From: a bacterium
Lineage (GTDB): Bacteria > BMS3Abin14
Assembly: GCA_020350725.1 (NCBI GenBank)
Contig: CP070719.1
Location: 373,099-437,098, forward strand
DNA length: 64,000 nucleotides
Reading direction: 5' to 3'
The notes under the pieces are model-generated. The model did not search any database. It saw only the letters and a program-made list of their open reading frames with translations, and was not told the DNA's origin. The translations under genes and the position numbers were made by a program. This document shows, piece by piece, positions 11,301 to 22,275 of the stretch (position 1 is the stretch's first letter; each line of letters opens with the position of its first letter).

Positions 11301-12430
11301 AACTCAAGATCGGAGACGCCGTCGACGTCGAGGCCGGCCAGCTTCTGGCCGAGTGGGACCCCTTCAGCACGCCCATCCTCACCGAGGTGGGCGGGCACGT
11401 GAAATTCGGCGATATCATCGAAGGAAGGACCATGAAGGAGCAGGTGGACGAGGTGACCGGAATAGCGAGCAAGGTGATCACCGAATACCAGGGGACCGAC
11501 CTGCGCCCGAGGATCTCCATCAAGAGCGACGAGGGCAAGACCCTCAGGGTCCCCGGCACCAAGTCCACGGCCAGGTATTTCATGCCCTCCTCGGCCATTA
11601 TCCTGGTCAACGAGGGCGACCCGGTTCAGCCGGGCGACATCATCGCCAAGATCCCCATCGAGACCACCAAGACGAAGGACATCACGGGTGGTCTGCCCCG
11701 TGTGGCGGAGCTGTTCGAGGCCCGCGTGCCCAAAGAGCAGGCCACCATCAGCGAGATCGACGGGACGGTCCACTTCGGAAGGGACGTCAAGGGCAAGAGG
11801 CGGATCGAGATCAGACCCGACGTCGGTGAGCCGAGGGAGTATCTTATCCCCCGCGGCAAGCACATCAGCGTTCACGAGGGCGATCGGGTCAGGGCCGGAG
11901 AACCCCTCATGGACGGTTCACCCAACCCCCACGACATCCTTCACGTCCTGGGGGAAAAGGAACTCCAGAAATACCTGGTGAACGAGGTCCAGGAGGTCTA
12001 TCTCCTCCAGGGAGTCAAGATAAACGACAAGCACATCGAGGTCATCATCCGTCAGATGCTGAGGAAGGTGCGCATAGAGGATGTCGGCGACACCGGGTTC
12101 CTCGTCGGTGAGCAGGTAGACAGGTTCGACTTCGTCAGGGAGAACCAGAGGGTCATCGTGGAGGGGGGAGCCCCGGCCACCGGCAAGCCCATCCTGCAGG
12201 GGATCACAAAGGCGGCCCTCAACACGGAGAGCTTCATCTCGGCAGCCTCTTTCCAGGAGACCACCCGAGTCCTCACCGAGGCGGGGATATCCGGGAAAGT
12301 CGACTATCTGAGAGGCCTCAAGGAGAATGTCATCGTCGGCCGGCTGATCCCGGCCGGAACCGGGCTGAAGAGTTACTGCGACTCGGGTATAAAGCCCAAG
12401 GATCTCGCCGAAGGCAAGCTCGCCCAATAG
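8336..12430 (+). CDS. rpoC: DNA-directed RNA polymerase subunit beta'
   Basis: This is the beta' subunit, 1364 residues and intact. The N-terminal zinc ribbon ([19 protein letters not shown], about residues 71-92) and the active-site magnesium loop [15 protein letters not shown] (about 463-478) are present. The bridge-helix region follows with [18 protein letters not shown]-like sequence ([15 protein letters not shown]). The second zinc site lies around [21 protein letters not shown] precedes the ATG. A strong terminator 72 bases after the stop closes the transcript. Confidence 0.98.
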   Translation: MPLTDFYSEYFDRPKYPTNFNSIRLKLASPDKIRAWSYGEVKKPETINYRTFKPERDGLFCAKIFGPTKDYECNCGKYKRMKHRGIVCEKCGVEVIQSKVRRERLGHIELASPVAHIWFMKGIPSRIGLMLDMSLRELERVLYFEEYIVLDPGGEETGLKEMDLVSEDRFRELRERFGDTFIVGMGAEAIRDLLTRIDLDPVAGDLRQEMLETNSEAKRKKIVKRLKTVESFRESGNRPEWMILDVIPVLPPELRPLVPLDGGRFATSDLNDLYRRVINRNNRLKRLMELRAPEIIVRNEKRMLQEAVDALFDNGRRGRPIVGSNKRPLKSLSDMLKGKQGRFRQNLLGKRVDYSGRSVIVIGPELKLHQCGLPKKMALELFKPFIYQKLEQYEHVTTIKSAKKMVEKERPEVWDVLDEVIKDHPVLLNRAPTLHRLGIQAFEPVLIEGKAIQLHPLVCAAFNADFDGDQMAVHVPLSLEAQLEARTLMLATNNVLSPANGRPIVVPTQDIVLGAYWMTKERPKSKGDGLIFANFDEVRMAYDRDAVALQAMIKVRHNGELVDTTVGRVLLYEIMPVEIPFERVNQLLRKKEIGELVKKSFVLAGSEKTIYLLDNLKDMGFAYATQSGLSICIEDMHVPISKADLLEHAEKEVGEVQAQYTDGLITDGERYNKVVDIWANVTEEIAREVNKTLEDEGTEGVGRFNSIYMMADSGARGSAQQIRQLAGMRGLMAKPSGEIIETPIRANFREGLKVLEYFISTHGARKGLADTALKTANSGYLTRRLIDVAQDCIVTSDDCGTPDGIIVTSLVESGEVIQPLEERILGRIALEDIRDPETEEVIVPSGEEIDEEGVQEIDRRGLGYEGVAIRSVLTCRSTQGVCARCYGRDLARGRLAAVGEAVGIIAAQSIGEPGTQLTMRTFHIGGTASRRVEQTSLEAPIPGTVRFINLSTIQNRDGDLVVMNRHGEIAITDDSGREKKRYPVIYGAKLKIGDAVDVEAGQLLAEWDPFSTPILTEVGGHVKFGDIIEGRTMKEQVDEVTGIASKVITEYQGTDLRPRISIKSDEGKTLRVPGTKSTARYFMPSSAIILVNEGDPVQPGDIIAKIPIETTKTKDITGGLPRVAELFEARVPKEQATISEIDGTVHFGRDVKGKRRIEIRPDVGEPREYLIPRGKHISVHEGDRVRAGEPLMDGSPNPHDILHVLGEKELQKYLVNEVQEVYLLQGVKINDKHIEVIIRQMLRKVRIEDVGDTGFLVGEQVDRFDFVRENQRVIVEGGAPATGKPILQGITKAALNTESFISAASFQETTRVLTEAGISGKVDYLRGLKENVIVGRLIPAGTGLKSYCDSGIKPKDLAEGKLAQ

Positions 12431-12501
12431 TCGGCCCTTAACCGACCCCTTCTGGATAAGGGCTCGGCCCGCACGCCAGGGGGATCGCCGACAGAATGCA
12501 T

Positions 12502-12537
12502 GCGGACGGGATGTCAACCATCCCGTCCGCTTTTATT
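12502..12537 (+). terminator. Intrinsic terminator after rpoC
   Basis: GCGGACGGGATG (12502-12513) pairs perfectly with CATCCCGTCCGC (12519-12530) around a 5-base loop and is followed by TTTTATT. It closes the rpoBC transcript. Confidence 0.9.
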
Positions 12538-12572
12538 GGTCACGCAAATCCGAAATCCCGTACGGTTTTGGC

Positions 12573-12601
12573 TTGACAAATACTCCCGGTGCTGTTAGCT
12601 T
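12573..12601 (+). promoter_or_regulatory. Candidate sigma-70 promoter for the str/S10 run
   Basis: A perfect TTGACA at 12573-12578 is followed after 17 bases by TAGCTT (12596-12601), a weak -10. It lies just after the rpoC terminator and about 215 bases before rpsL. The 5' untranslated region contains two adjacent short hairpins: CCGCAG/CTGCGG and GGAGC/GCTCC (about 12700-12740). The spacer 12431-12813 holds nothing else I can name. Confidence 0.6.
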
Positions 12602-12813
12602 CACCAAGTTTTCCCCAAGCTACATCAGCCGTGGGGGTAATACAAACAGAGGTAAAAAAACAGTTGGTCTGGCGGGGACTTACGAGCATGCTCCCGGAAC
12701 CCGCAGCGCTTCCTGCGGAAGCCCGGAGCGGAGGCTCCAGCCCGCGACAGGATCGTTTTGTCCTTTCGAAGGTTCAGGGGGACAGGACTGCATTTCTTGA
12801 AGGAGTGGACGGT

Positions 12814-13185
12814 ATGCCGACACTGAATCAACTGGTGAGAAAGAGCCGGAAGAATGTGACCAAAAAATCCAAGAGTCCGGCCATGCAGCAGTGCCCGCAG
12901 AAAAGGGGTGTGTGCACCCGCGTCTACACCACCACCCCCAAGAAGCCCAACTCCGCACTGCGGAAGGTGGCCAGGGTCAGGCTTACCAACGGTATCGAGG
13001 TGACCTCCTACATCCCGGGGGTGGGGCACAACCTCCAGGAGCACTCCGTTGTGCTTATCAGGGGCGGCAGGGTCAAGGACCTCCCGGGTGTGAGGTACCA
13101 CATCGTCCGGGGGAGTCTGGATACGGCTGGAGTTGCCGACAGGAGGCAGAGTCGATCCAAATACGGAGCAAAGAGGCCCAAGTAG
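12814..13185 (+). CDS. rpsL: 30S ribosomal protein S12
   Basis: S12 sits in the decoding centre and controls accuracy. The 123-residue protein has the conserved [19 protein letters not shown] and [17 protein letters not shown] blocks. Both lysines that are usual targets of streptomycin-resistance mutations (in PKKPNS and VKDLPG) are present, so a sensitive-type protein is predicted. The ATG at 12814 gives the standard N terminus [12 protein letters not shown]; the longer open frame upstream begins inside the promoter region and is not S12. It opens the str operon. Confidence 0.96.
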   Translation: MPTLNQLVRKSRKNVTKKSKSPAMQQCPQKRGVCTRVYTTTPKKPNSALRKVARVRLTNGIEVTSYIPGVGHNLQEHSVVLIRGGRVKDLPGVRYHIVRGSLDTAGVADRRQSRSKYGAKRPK

Positions 13186-13207
13186 GGTCGGTAGAGTTCG
13201 GAGGTAA

Positions 13208-13684
<477 letters not shown>

Positions 13685-13726
13685 GGCGGCGAGATCAATC
13701 GCCCTCAGAATATCTGGAGTTGTCAC

Positions 13727-15808
13727 GTGGCCAGGCAGTATCAGTTGGATAAACACAGAAACATCGGCATCATGGCCCACATCGATGCCGGCAAGACCAC
13801 TACGACGGAGAGGATCCTCTTCTACACCGGGGTCTCCCACAAGATGGGAGAGGTCCACGACGGTGCTGCGGTGATGGACTGGATGGAGCAGGAGCAGGAG
13901 AGGGGAATTACCATCACGTCGGCGGCCACCACCTCTTTCTGGAAGGATACCCGCATCAATATCATCGACACTCCCGGCCACGTTGACTTCACGGTCGAGG
14001 TTGAGCGATCCCTGAGGGTCCTGGATGGCGCCATCGCTGTTTTCTGTTCCGTGGGCGGCGTCGAACCGCAGTCGGAGACCGTGTGGCGGCAGGCTGACAA
14101 ATACCACGTTCCCAGAGTGGCCTTCGTCAACAAGATGGATCGGACAGGAGCCGATTTCAGCCGTGTTGTCCGCATGATGAAGGACAGGCTCGGCGCCAAC
14201 GCGGTCCCCATTCAGCTGCCCATCGGCTCGGAGGAACATTTCAGGGGTGTTATCGATCTGGTGCGCGGGGTGTGCTACACCTTCGACGAGAGCACCCTGG
14301 GCGCGAAGATGGAGGAGGGCCCGATCCCACAGGACATGGTGGAACGGGTCGATGAGGCAAGGGAGACGTTGATCGAAGCCCTGGCCGATGTGGATGATAC
14401 CCTTCTGGAGCGCTATCTGGAGGGGGGCGAGATCGACGAGGGAGAGATCAAAAAAGCCATCAGAAGAGCCACTCTCCGCCTGGTCATCGTCCCGGTGCTC
14501 TGCGGGTCCGCCTTTAAGAACAAGGGGGTTCAGCCTCTGCTGGACGCAGTGGTGGACTACCTCCCATCGCCCCTCGATGTTCCGCCCGTCACCGCCACCA
14601 GCCTCCAGTCCGGTGAATCCATTGAGATCACCGCCGATGACGAGAAACCCTTCTCCGCACTGGCATTCAAGATCATGACCGACCCCTATGTCGGACAGCT
14701 GACATTCATCAGGATCTACTCGGGTCACCTGGGGGCGGGAAGCTACGTTCTGAACACGACCACCGGCAAGAAGGAAAGGATCGGCCGTCTCCTCAAAATG
14801 CACTCCAACAAGAGAGAGGACATCAAGGACGTATATTCCGGGGACATTGTGGCCTGCGTGGGCCTGTCCAAAACCCTGACGGGAGACACGCTCTGCGATC
14901 CGGAAAGGCCGGTTAGCCTGGAGGAGATGGAATTTCCAAAACCGGTGATCTCCATCGCCATCGAACCGAAAACCCAGGCCGACCAGGATAAGCTGAGCGC
15001 ATCCCTGGCCAAGCTTTCCCAGGAGGATCCCACCTTCCGAGTCAGCACGGATCCGGATACGGGGCAGACCCTGATCTCAGGCATGGGCGAACTTCACCTG
15101 GAGATCATCGTGGATCGGCTCATGCGGGAGTTCAAGGTCGGCGCCAACGTGGGCAAGCCCCAGGTGGCTTACCGTGAGACCATCACCGCCTCCGTCAAGG
15201 CGGAGGGACGTTTCGTCAAACAGAGCGGTGGGCGCGGGCAATACGGTCACGTTCTTGTCGAGATGTCGCCGAACGAAGCCGGGACGGGATTCACCTTCCA
15301 CAACAACATCATCGGCGGAGCGATCCCCAAGGAATTCATTCCGTCGGTGAGCAAGGGCATCGAGGAGGCAATGGAGCAGGGGATCCTCGCCGGTTTCCCG
15401 ATGATCGATGTCAACGTCTCCCTTTACGACGGCTCCTATCACGAGGTGGATTCCTCCGAGATGGCCTTTAAAGTGGCCGGTTCTCTGGCCTTCAAAGACG
15501 GGGCGCGGAAGGCCGGGGCCGTCCTCCTCGAACCCATCATGGATGTCGAGGTGGTCGTTCCGGAGGAGTACATGGGAGATGTCATGGGGGATCTCAACGC
15601 CAGGCGGGGCAGGGTCACCAGTATGGATGAAAGGGCCGGTGCCAAGGTCATCACCTGCCTTGTACCCCTGGCGGAGATGTTCGGCTACGCCACCGACCTG
15701 AGGTCCATGACACAGGGAAGGGCGACCTACACGATGCATTACGCTCATTATGAGCGGGTTCCGCAGAATATCGCCGAAGAGGTCATGGCACAGTCCGGCG
15801 TTGCCTGA
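13727..15808 (+). CDS. fusA: Elongation factor G
   Basis: EF-G is the GTPase that drives translocation and, with RRF, ribosome recycling. The 693-residue protein shows all G motifs: [53 protein letters not shown] and NKMDRTGA. Domain IV carries [14 protein letters not shown] at 13727 yields the usual N terminus [15 protein letters not shown]. It sits between rpsG and tuf as in most str operons. Only this one EF-G is visible here, so whether a second paralogue exists elsewhere cannot be said. Confidence 0.97.
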   Translation: MARQYQLDKHRNIGIMAHIDAGKTTTTERILFYTGVSHKMGEVHDGAAVMDWMEQEQERGITITSAATTSFWKDTRINIIDTPGHVDFTVEVERSLRVLDGAIAVFCSVGGVEPQSETVWRQADKYHVPRVAFVNKMDRTGADFSRVVRMMKDRLGANAVPIQLPIGSEEHFRGVIDLVRGVCYTFDESTLGAKMEEGPIPQDMVERVDEARETLIEALADVDDTLLERYLEGGEIDEGEIKKAIRRATLRLVIVPVLCGSAFKNKGVQPLLDAVVDYLPSPLDVPPVTATSLQSGESIEITADDEKPFSALAFKIMTDPYVGQLTFIRIYSGHLGAGSYVLNTTTGKKERIGRLLKMHSNKREDIKDVYSGDIVACVGLSKTLTGDTLCDPERPVSLEEMEFPKPVISIAIEPKTQADQDKLSASLAKLSQEDPTFRVSTDPDTGQTLISGMGELHLEIIVDRLMREFKVGANVGKPQVAYRETITASVKAEGRFVKQSGGRGQYGHVLVEMSPNEAGTGFTFHNNIIGGAIPKEFIPSVSKGIEEAMEQGILAGFPMIDVNVSLYDGSYHEVDSSEMAFKVAGSLAFKDGARKAGAVLLEPIMDVEVVVPEEYMGDVMGDLNARRGRVTSMDERAGAKVITCLVPLAEMFGYATDLRSMTQGRATYTMHYAHYERVPQNIAEEVMAQSGVA

Positions 15809-15848
15809 AAAGCGATTAGACTGAAGGATTTACCGTAAGGAGGAGATG

Positions 15849-17048
15849 ATGTCTAAGGCGAAGTTTGAGAGGACGAAGCCTCACGTGAACGTCGGGACGA
15901 TCGGTCACGTGGATCATGGCAAGACGACGTTGACGGCCGCGATCACGAAGTGTTTGGCGAATACGGGCAAGGCCCAGTTCATACCATTCGATGAGATCGA
16001 CAAGGCGCCCGAGGAGCGCGAGCGGGGGATCACGATCGCGACGGCACACGTGGAGTACGAGACGGATAATCGTCATTACGCTCATGTGGACTGTCCTGGT
16101 CACGCCGATTACGTGAAGAACATGATCACGGGTGCGGCGCAGATGGACGGAGCGATCCTTGTGGTATCGGCTGCGGACGGTCCGATGCCCCAGACGCGTG
16201 AGCACATCCTTCTTGCCCGTCAGGTTGGTGTTCCTTTCATTGTTGTGTACCTGAACAAGGTTGACATGGTTGACGACCCTGAGCTTTTGGAGCTTGTGGA
16301 GCTTGAGGTCCGTGAGCTTTTGAGCCAGTACGAGTTTCCCGGTGACGACATTCCTGTGGTCAAGGGCAGCGCTCTGAAGGCGTTGGAGCATGGTTGCGGT
16401 GATGAGGGCTGCGCGGACTGCGGTTCGGTGTTTGAGTTGATGGCTGCTGTTGACAGTTACATTCCTGAGCCTGAGCGGGTGATCGACAAGCCGTTTTTGA
16501 TGCCTGTTGAGGACGTTTTTTCCATTTCCGGCCGCGGTACGGTTGCCACGGGTCGTGTTGATCGGGGCGTGATCAAGGTGGGTGACGAGGTTGAGATCGT
16601 CGGTATCCGTGAGACGCAGAAGACGGTTGTGACGGGCGTGGAGATGTTCCGCAAGCTTTTGGATCAGGGCCAGGCCGGTGACAACGTTGGTCTTCTTCTC
16701 CGGGGCATCAAGCGTGACGAGATCGAGCGTGGTCAGGTGGTGTGCATTCCGGCGAGCATCAAGCCTCACACGAAGTTCAAGGCTGAGGTTTACATTCTGA
16801 CGAAGGAGGAGGGTGGCCGCCACACGCCTTTCTTTGACGGTTACCGGCCGCAGTTTTATTTTCGGACGACGGACGTGACGGGGGTGGTGACGCTTCCTGA
16901 GGACGTGAAGATGGTGATGCCTGGGGACAACGTGTCGATGGAGGTCAACCTGATCACACCCATCGCCATGGAGAAGGAGCTTCGGTTCGCCATCCGGGAG
17001 GGTGGCCGGACCGTGGGTGCCGGCGTCGTCAGCGATATCATCGAGTAG
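15849..17048 (+). CDS. tuf: Elongation factor Tu, second copy
   Basis: This complete EF-Tu has 399 residues from the ATG at 15849, which is preceded by [17 protein letters not shown], the RGITI switch, [13 protein letters not shown] and NKVD are intact. Domain 1 carries a Cys-rich segment [12 protein letters not shown] near residue 180, a variant loop seen in some lineages. Codon use is unlike its neighbours: Leu is often CTT or TTG, Val GTG or GTT, and Thr ACG, whereas nearby genes favour CTC/CTG, GTC and ACC. The last 120 bases return to the local style. The 3' 138 bases match the first tuf copy exactly. Confidence 0.97.
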   Translation: MSKAKFERTKPHVNVGTIGHVDHGKTTLTAAITKCLANTGKAQFIPFDEIDKAPEERERGITIATAHVEYETDNRHYAHVDCPGHADYVKNMITGAAQMDGAILVVSAADGPMPQTREHILLARQVGVPFIVVYLNKVDMVDDPELLELVELEVRELLSQYEFPGDDIPVVKGSALKALEHGCGDEGCADCGSVFELMAAVDSYIPEPERVIDKPFLMPVEDVFSISGRGTVATGRVDRGVIKVGDEVEIVGIRETQKTVVTGVEMFRKLLDQGQAGDNVGLLLRGIKRDEIERGQVVCIPASIKPHTKFKAEVYILTKEEGGRHTPFFDGYRPQFYFRTTDVTGVVTLPEDVKMVMPGDNVSMEVNLITPIAMEKELRFAIREGGRTVGAGVVSDIIE

Positions 17049-17104
17049 GGACCCCGAAACGGGGACGGGACTACGCCTTTCGGCGGGCAGGAGGATTGAA
17101 GGCA

Positions 17105-17416
17105 ATGGAACAACAGAAGATCCGGATCAAACTGAAGGCCTATGATCACCGGATCCTGGACGCATCGGTCAACGAGATCGTCGAGACAGCCAGGCGGACA
17201 GGTGCGAGGGTCTGCGGGCCCATCCCGCTTCCTACGAGAAAGAGCGTCTATACGGTCCTCCGGTCCCCGTTCATCGACAAGAAGTCCAGGGAGCAGTTTG
17301 AGATCCGGGTCCACAAGAGGATGCTGGACATCGTCGAGCCGACGCCGCAGACGGTGGATTCGCTGATGAAACTGGATCTCTCCGCAGGCGTGGACGTCGA
17401 GATCAAGCTCTCTTAA
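17105..17416 (+). CDS. rpsJ: 30S ribosomal protein S10
   Basis: S10 belongs to the 30S head and also pairs with NusB in antitermination. From ATG 17105 it has 103 residues ([19 protein letters not shown]), and the [29 protein letters not shown] core is conserved. The GCAGGAGGA site favours this start over the in-frame TTG at 17096. Two small hairpins (17052-17064 and 17074-17085) lie just upstream. The next gene should be rplC, but rplD follows after 15 bases. Confidence 0.96.
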   Translation: MEQQKIRIKLKAYDHRILDASVNEIVETARRTGARVCGPIPLPTRKSVYTVLRSPFIDKKSREQFEIRVHKRMLDIVEPTPQTVDSLMKLDLSAGVDVEIKLS

Positions 17417-17431
17417 GGATAGGTGATGATC

Positions 17432-18052
17432 ATGCCCCAGGTGGAAATCCTCAATACGAAAAGAGAAGTCGTGGGCAAGGTTGATCTGGCGGCCTGGTGG
17501 GGCGAACCGCCCAGTGTGCCCATCGTCCACCAGGCGGTCGTCTCCGCCCTCGCCGGCGCCAGGAGAGGCAGCTCCTCCAGCAAAGGCCGCTCGGAGGTTC
17601 GCGGGGGCGGGGCGAAGCCGTTCCGGCAGAAGGGCACCGGCCGCGCCAGGCAGGGCACCATCCGTGCCCCCCAGATGAGGGGCGGTGGCGTCGTTTTCGG
17701 CCCCAAGCCGCGCGATTTCTCAAAATCCATGAACAAGAAGATGAGCAGAAAAGCCCTCAGAAGTGCCCTGGCGCACAAGGCGGCCACAGATGCACTTCTG
17801 GTGCTGGACGGCGTGGCGATCGAAAACCCCAAGACCCGAGAGCTGGTGGCCCTGATGGACAATCTCGACGTCATCAGTGCCCTGCTCGTCCTGGAGGAGA
17901 TCCCGGAGACGCTTCAGAGGGCCTCCTCGAACCTGAGGTGGCTCAAGATCGTAACGACCGACAGGGTAAACACCTATGATGTCCTCGGATTCGAAAAACT
18001 CATCGTCACAAAGGGGGCCCTCGAAGCCCTGGAAGGAGCCCTTTCCCGATGA
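17432..18052 (+). CDS. rplD: 50S ribosomal protein L4
   Basis: L4 lines the peptide exit tunnel and in enteric bacteria is the autogenous repressor of the S10 operon. From ATG 17432 it has 206 residues. The tunnel-loop region [34 protein letters not shown] (about 57-92) is canonical. In-frame GTG 17423 and ATG 17426 are alternative starts; AGGTGAT just upstream of 17432 looks like the ribosome binding site. The gene directly follows rpsJ, with no rplC between, and overlaps rplW by 4 bases. Confidence 0.95.
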   Translation: MPQVEILNTKREVVGKVDLAAWWGEPPSVPIVHQAVVSALAGARRGSSSSKGRSEVRGGGAKPFRQKGTGRARQGTIRAPQMRGGGVVFGPKPRDFSKSMNKKMSRKALRSALAHKAATDALLVLDGVAIENPKTRELVALMDNLDVISALLVLEEIPETLQRASSNLRWLKIVTTDRVNTYDVLGFEKLIVTKGALEALEGALSR

Positions 18053-18339
18053 AACCCTTCAGCAAGGTGATCCTCCGGCCACTTCTCACGGAAAAGAACG
18101 CGTTTATGAAGGAGCTGGAGAACCGCGTGGTGTTCGAAGTGGCCAGGAGCGCCAATAAGGTGGAGATCAAGCAGGCCATCGAGGAGGCGTTCAAGGTCTC
18201 GGTGGAGGCAGTCAATATCGTCAACGTCAGGGGGAAGGTAAAGAGACTCGGCCGGAATGTGGGAAAGCGCCGGGATTGGAAAAAGGCCATCGTAACCCTC
18301 AAGGAGGGAGAATCCATCGAGTTCTTCGAGGGCGTGTGA
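18049..18339 (+). CDS. rplW: 50S ribosomal protein L23
   Basis: L23 sits at the tunnel exit and docks trigger factor and SRP. The 96-residue protein begins [19 protein letters not shown], matching the family's IIRPIITEK motif, and keeps the [15 protein letters not shown] and [14 protein letters not shown] segments. It overlaps the end of rplD by 4 bases (ATGA), which implies translational coupling. A 118-base spacer to rplB follows, long for this cluster; I see no structure or gene in it beyond the rplB ribosome binding site. Confidence 0.96.
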   Translation: MKPFSKVILRPLLTEKNAFMKELENRVVFEVARSANKVEIKQAIEEAFKVSVEAVNIVNVRGKVKRLGRNVGKRRDWKKAIVTLKEGESIEFFEGV

Positions 18340-18457
18340 TGGGACTTTGTCTCCCCTGATCCCTCGCTCCGGGCAGGTTCGCGGCGGTGAGTACGCCCGA
18401 GGACGTCAGGAACGGTGGATTGGGGAATAGAGGCAGCATCGATCAGGGAGTCAGTAT

Positions 18458-19279
18458 ATGGGAGTTCGAAAGCTCAAACCGACGTCGCCGGGCAGGCGGT
18501 TTCAAACGGTGTCCGATTTTGCAGAGGTCACGACAGACAAGCCGGAGAAGAGCCTTCTGGTTCCCCTGAAGAAAACGGGCGGCAGGAATAACACCGGCAG
18601 GATCACGGCCTGGCAGAGAGGTGGCGGGCACAAGAGGCGCTATCGGATCGTCGATTTCAGGAGAAACAAATACGACATCCCCGCCAAGGTCAGGTCCATC
18701 GAGTACGATCCGAACCGGTCGGCATATATAGCTCTGCTTGTCTATGCGGACGGTGAGAAGAGGTACATCCTCGCCCCGCAGAATCTCAACGTCGGTGACC
18801 AGGTCGTCTCCGGCGAGAGGACCGATGTCCGTCCCGGCAACGCCATGAAGATCAGGAACATCCCTCTGGGAACCCTCGTTCACAACATAGAGCTCAAGAG
18901 CGGCAAGGGGGGGCAGATGGTTCGCAGTGCCGGTGGATATGCCCAGCTCATGGCCAAGGAGGGCGATCACGCCACCCTCAGACTTCCCTCCGGGGAGATC
19001 AGGCTGGTCCGGCAGGACTGCATGGCCACCGTTGGGGAGATCAGCAATCCCCAGCACGAGATCATCTCCAAAGGAAAAGCCGGCAGGAACCGGTGGCTCG
19101 GGAGACGTCCAAACGTCAGGGGGGTGGCCATGAACCCCGTTGACCACCCCATGGGGGGCGGCGAGGGCAAGAGCTCTGGAGGACGGCATCCGTGCACACC
19201 CTGGGGTGTCCCCACGAAGGGCTTCAAGACGAGAAAGAACAAGAATTCCGATCGCTACATCGTGAAACGGCGGTCCTAA
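18458..19279 (+). CDS. rplB: 50S ribosomal protein L2
   Basis: L2 is needed for subunit joining and peptidyl transferase assembly. The 273 residues are the standard length. The signature [24 protein letters not shown] near residues 222-245 contains the conserved histidine, and the N-terminal half has [26 protein letters not shown] precedes the ATG. The gene is intact and in its usual place before rpsS. Confidence 0.97.
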   Translation: MGVRKLKPTSPGRRFQTVSDFAEVTTDKPEKSLLVPLKKTGGRNNTGRITAWQRGGGHKRRYRIVDFRRNKYDIPAKVRSIEYDPNRSAYIALLVYADGEKRYILAPQNLNVGDQVVSGERTDVRPGNAMKIRNIPLGTLVHNIELKSGKGGQMVRSAGGYAQLMAKEGDHATLRLPSGEIRLVRQDCMATVGEISNPQHEIISKGKAGRNRWLGRRPNVRGVAMNPVDHPMGGGEGKSSGGRHPCTPWGVPTKGFKTRKNKNSDRYIVKRRS

Positions 19280-19294
19280 CCCAGGAGGAGAGCA

Positions 19295-19576
19295 TTGGCC
19301 AGGTCGATAAAAAAGGGCCCCTTCGTCGATGACCATTTACTTAAGAAGCTCCAGCATATGCATGAGAGCAGCGAGAAAAAGGTCATCAAAACCTGGTCCA
19401 GAAGGTCCATGATCATCCCCGACATGGTCGGCTACACCTTCGCTGTCCACAACGGGCGCAAGTTTGTACCCGTCTTCGTCACGGAGAACATGGTGGGCCA
19501 CAGGCTGGGAGAATTCTCCCCGACCCGAACCTACAAAGGACACACCTCCAAGACCGACAGAAGGGGCAGGAAGTAA
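19295..19576 (+). CDS. rpsS: 30S ribosomal protein S19
   Basis: S19 binds the 30S head beside S13. The 93-residue protein starts at TTG ([17 protein letters not shown]) with AGGAGGAG directly upstream. The conserved [29 protein letters not shown] and [12 protein letters not shown] blocks are present. It lies 15 bases from both rplB and rplV in the S10 operon. Confidence 0.96.
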   Translation: MARSIKKGPFVDDHLLKKLQHMHESSEKKVIKTWSRRSMIIPDMVGYTFAVHNGRKFVPVFVTENMVGHRLGEFSPTRTYKGHTSKTDRRGRK

Positions 19577-19591
19577 GGATAGGGACAACCC

Positions 19592-19924
19592 ATGGAAGCT
19601 CAAGCGAAGGCAAAATACGTTCGGATCGCTCCCAGGAAGGTCCGACTCGTGATGGATATGGTGAGGGGCAAGTCCGTGTCCGAAGCCCTCAACACCCTCG
19701 GTCTGGTTCGCAAGGCCGCCTCGCCGGTGATCGCCAAGGTCATCCGGTCGGCGGTCGCCAACGCGGAAAATGCGAAGGAGATGAATCCGGACGCCCTCTA
19801 TATCAAAAGGGCCTTTGTCGACGAAGGACCCACGATGAGGCGCTTCATGCCGAGGGCAATGGGGAGGGCGACCTTGATCCGCAAGAGAACGAGCCACATT
19901 ACCGTGGTGCTGGGTGAGAAGTAA
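19592..19924 (+). CDS. rplV: 50S ribosomal protein L22
   Basis: L22 spans the 50S subunit and its beta hairpin lines the exit tunnel. The 110-residue protein has [23 protein letters not shown] near the start and the hairpin region [36 protein letters not shown] at the end. Length and order are normal. The spacer to rpsC is 11 bases. Confidence 0.96.
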   Translation: MEAQAKAKYVRIAPRKVRLVMDMVRGKSVSEALNTLGLVRKAASPVIAKVIRSAVANAENAKEMNPDALYIKRAFVDEGPTMRRFMPRAMGRATLIRKRTSHITVVLGEK

Positions 19925-19935
19925 GGAGGAACGAT

Positions 19936-20592
19936 TTGGGTCAGAAAGTCCATCCCAAGGGATTCCGGCTGGGGATCATCAAGGACTGGGATTCCCGCTG
20001 GTACGCAGAGAGGGAATACTCGAAGCTTCTCCACGAGGATATCAGCATTAGGAACACCATCAAGGAGAGGCTCTATCACGCGGGTATTTCCCAGATCATT
20101 ATCGAGAGGACGGCAAAGAGGGCGAGGATCAACATTCACGCCGCCAGGCCGGGCATCATTATCGGCAAGAAAGGCTCTGAAGTGGAGTCCCTGCGGCGCG
20201 AGATCCAGAAGATGACCGAAAAGGACATCTTCATCAACATTATCGAGGTGCGGAAACCGGAGATCGAGGCCCAGCTCGTCGCCGAGAACATCGCCGGCCA
20301 GCTGGAACGCCGCGTCGCCTTCAGACGGGCCCTTAAGCGGAGCGTTACGTCGGCCCTTCGGTTCGGAGCCGAGGGGATCAAGGTGATGTGCGCCGGCCGT
20401 CTCAATGGCGCCGAGATGTCCCGGCGCGAATGGTACAGAGAGGGACGGGTTCCCCTCCAGACCCTCAGGGCTGATATCGACTACGGTTTCGCCGAAGCGA
20501 AAACGACCTACGGCGTCATCGGCGTCAAGGTCTGGGTCTTCAAGGGCGAAGTCATGACCAACAGAGGGGAATCCGAGGTCACCGTCGGCTGA
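19936..20592 (+). CDS. rpsC: 30S ribosomal protein S3
   Basis: S3 forms part of the mRNA entry site. The 218-residue protein starts at TTG ([23 protein letters not shown]) after AAGGAGGA. The KH domain includes [17 protein letters not shown] (about residues 74-90), and the C-terminal domain includes [31 protein letters not shown]. It is intact and 44 bases before rplP. Confidence 0.97.
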   Translation: MGQKVHPKGFRLGIIKDWDSRWYAEREYSKLLHEDISIRNTIKERLYHAGISQIIIERTAKRARINIHAARPGIIIGKKGSEVESLRREIQKMTEKDIFINIIEVRKPEIEAQLVAENIAGQLERRVAFRRALKRSVTSALRFGAEGIKVMCAGRLNGAEMSRREWYREGRVPLQTLRADIDYGFAEAKTTYGVIGVKVWVFKGEVMTNRGESEVTVG

Positions 20593-20636
20593 GGTCGGAC
20601 CTGCGGGACGAGACGGTCTGATGTGGAGATTGCGCC

Positions 20637-21053
20637 ATGTTGATGCCTAAAAAGGTTAAATTCAGGAAACAGCAGAGGGGCAGGATGAGGGGTGCCGCGA
20701 GGAGAGGCAACGTTCTCAATTTCGGTGATTTCGGCCTCCAGGCCCTGACGCCGGGCTGGGTCACATCCCGGCAGATCGAGTCCGCCCGGATCGCCATTAC
20801 CAGGCACGTCAAGAGGGGCGGTAAAGTCTGGATCCGGATCTTTCCCGACAAGCCCATTACCAAAAAACCGGCCGAGACCCGGATGGGCAAGGGTAAAGGA
20901 TCCCCCGAAGCATGGGTTGCCGTCGTCAAACCGGGGCGGATTCTCTACGAGCTCGAGGGTGTTCCCGAGGCGGTGGCACGGGAAGCCATGAGGTTGGCAT
21001 CCCACAAGCTCCCCATTAAAACCCGGATTCTCGTCAGGGAGGAGAAGGGATGA
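20637..21053 (+). CDS. rplP: 50S ribosomal protein L16
   Basis: L16 helps shape the A-site cleft of the 50S subunit. The 138-residue protein has the standard [18 protein letters not shown] start. The family motif with the hydroxylated or tRNA-contact arginine region lies near [29 protein letters not shown] 8 bases upstream supports ATG 20637 over 20643. It overlaps rpmC by 4 bases (ATGA), a usual L16-L29 coupling. Confidence 0.96.
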   Translation: MLMPKKVKFRKQQRGRMRGAARRGNVLNFGDFGLQALTPGWVTSRQIESARIAITRHVKRGGKVWIRIFPDKPITKKPAETRMGKGKGSPEAWVAVVKPGRILYELEGVPEAVAREAMRLASHKLPIKTRILVREEKG

Positions 21054-21256
21054 AAGCGGGGGCACTCAGGGACATGACGATCGAGGAACTGATCCAGAAG
21101 GAGAAGGACCTGTACGCGGAACTCTTCAACCTCCGCTTCCAGCTGGCCACCAACCAGCTGGAAAATCCCATGCGCCTTCCCCTGACCAAGAAGGATCTGG
21201 CAAGGGTCAAGACGATCATTGCGGAAAAACGGCAGTCATCCGAGAGGGCTGAATGA
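21050..21256 (+). CDS. rpmC: 50S ribosomal protein L29
   Basis: L29 lies at the tunnel exit next to L23. The 68-residue protein is a two-helix hairpin with the family segment [23 protein letters not shown] and a terminal [15 protein letters not shown]. It overlaps rplP by 4 bases at its start and rpsQ by 4 bases at its end, so the three are probably translated in a coupled manner. Confidence 0.95.
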   Translation: MKAGALRDMTIEELIQKEKDLYAELFNLRFQLATNQLENPMRLPLTKKDLARVKTIIAEKRQSSERAE

Positions 21257-21534
21257 TGTCGGACGAGTCAAGAACAAGGAACAGGAAGATCATCACCGGG
21301 ACCGTGGTGAGCAACAGGATGGACAAGACGGCGGTGGTCCAGACCCAGAGGAAATTCATGCACCCCGTCTTCAAAAAATTCGTCAGCAAGAGAGTCAAAT
21401 ACAAGGTCCACGACGAGAAGAACACTCTGGATATCGGGGATACCGTCCGGATCGTGGAAACAAGGCCTTTGAGCCGCGACAAGCGGTGGCGACTCCTGGA
21501 TATTCTGGAAAAGGTCCAGCAGGAAGAGACATAG
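21253..21534 (+). CDS. rpsQ: 30S ribosomal protein S17
   Basis: S17 is a primary 16S rRNA binder of OB-fold type. The 93 residues include [18 protein letters not shown] and [29 protein letters not shown]. An ATG at 21256 is an equally possible start. It overlaps the rpmC stop and is followed by rplN after 24 bases, the standard L29-S17-L14 order. Confidence 0.95.
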   Translation: MMSDESRTRNRKIITGTVVSNRMDKTAVVQTQRKFMHPVFKKFVSKRVKYKVHDEKNTLDIGDTVRIVETRPLSRDKRWRLLDILEKVQQEET

Positions 21535-21558
21535 GTTGGCGATCGAGGGGAAGAGGAA

Positions 21559-21927
21559 ATGATCAAGGTGGAAACGGTCCTGGATGTGGCCGATAACAGC
21601 GGCGCCAAAAAGGTGCTCTGCTTCCGCATACTCGGTGGCTCACGACGGAAGTCCGCCTCAGTTGGGGATGTCATCGTCGTCTCGATCAAGGAAGCGGCAC
21701 CTGAATCAAAGGTTAAAAAGGGCGAGGTCCACAGGGCGGTTATCGTCAGAACCAAGAAGGAGGTCCGCCGTCCAGATGGATCCTACATTCGCTTCGACAA
21801 CAACGCTGCGGTGATCATCAACGACCAGAGGGAACCCATCGGGACGAGGATCTTCGGCCCCATAGCGCGGGAACTGAGGGGAAAGAACTTCATGAAGATC
21901 GTTTCCCTCGCTCCGGAGGTCCTTTAA
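21559..21927 (+). CDS. rplN: 50S ribosomal protein L14
   Basis: L14 forms intersubunit bridges with 16S rRNA. The 122-residue protein is complete: [21 protein letters not shown] near the start, [31 protein letters not shown] in the middle and [13 protein letters not shown] near the end. The ribosome binding site is GAGGAA. rplX follows after 11 bases. Confidence 0.97.
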   Translation: MIKVETVLDVADNSGAKKVLCFRILGGSRRKSASVGDVIVVSIKEAAPESKVKKGEVHRAVIVRTKKEVRRPDGSYIRFDNNAAVIINDQREPIGTRIFGPIARELRGKNFMKIVSLAPEVL

Positions 21928-21938
21928 AGGAGGCTCCC

Positions 21939-22259
21939 ATGGGAAAGACGAGCATTAGAAAAAACGATATGGTGATCGTCACGGCAGGCAAGGAGAAAGG
22001 CAAGAAGGGGAAGGTCCTGAGAGTCGTGCCTGAGAAGAAACGGGTCATCGTGGAGAAGATCAATTTCATAAAGAAGCACCAGAGGCCGACCAGTGCCCAG
22101 AAACAGGGCGGCATCATTGAGAAGGAAGGGCTGATCCACATCTCCAACGTCATGATCTTCTGCGAGAAATGCGGCAAGGGCGTAAGGGTTCGCCATCAAC
22201 GTCTTGCCGACGGCAGCACTGAGAGGATGTGCGCCGGGTGCGGCGAGTCCTTCGATTGA
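21939..22259 (+). CDS. rplX: 50S ribosomal protein L24
   Basis: L24 initiates 50S assembly at the 5' domain of 23S rRNA. The 106-residue protein has the KOW motif [31 protein letters not shown] and the [28 protein letters not shown] block. Its C terminus carries two CxxC pairs (CEKC and CAGC), a probable zinc site found in some L24 proteins. An 11-base spacer separates it from rplN. Confidence 0.96.
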   Translation: MGKTSIRKNDMVIVTAGKEKGKKGKVLRVVPEKKRVIVEKINFIKKHQRPTSAQKQGGIIEKEGLIHISNVMIFCEKCGKGVRVRHQRLADGSTERMCAGCGESFD

Positions 22260-22275
22260 GTGGGAGATAACGTTC

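Noticed and set aside
12589-12813. N-terminal extension of S12
   Set aside because: It overlaps the promoter -10 region and is not conserved in S12, whose usual start is at 12814.
15816-17105. Long open frame on the - strand opposite tuf (429 codons)
   Set aside because: It mirrors tuf exactly and is Arg/His-rich; it results from the unusual codon use of tuf on the other strand.
18387-18569. Small frame between rplW and rplB
   Set aside because: It overlaps the start of rplB in another frame and is rich in Arg and Ser; most likely noise.
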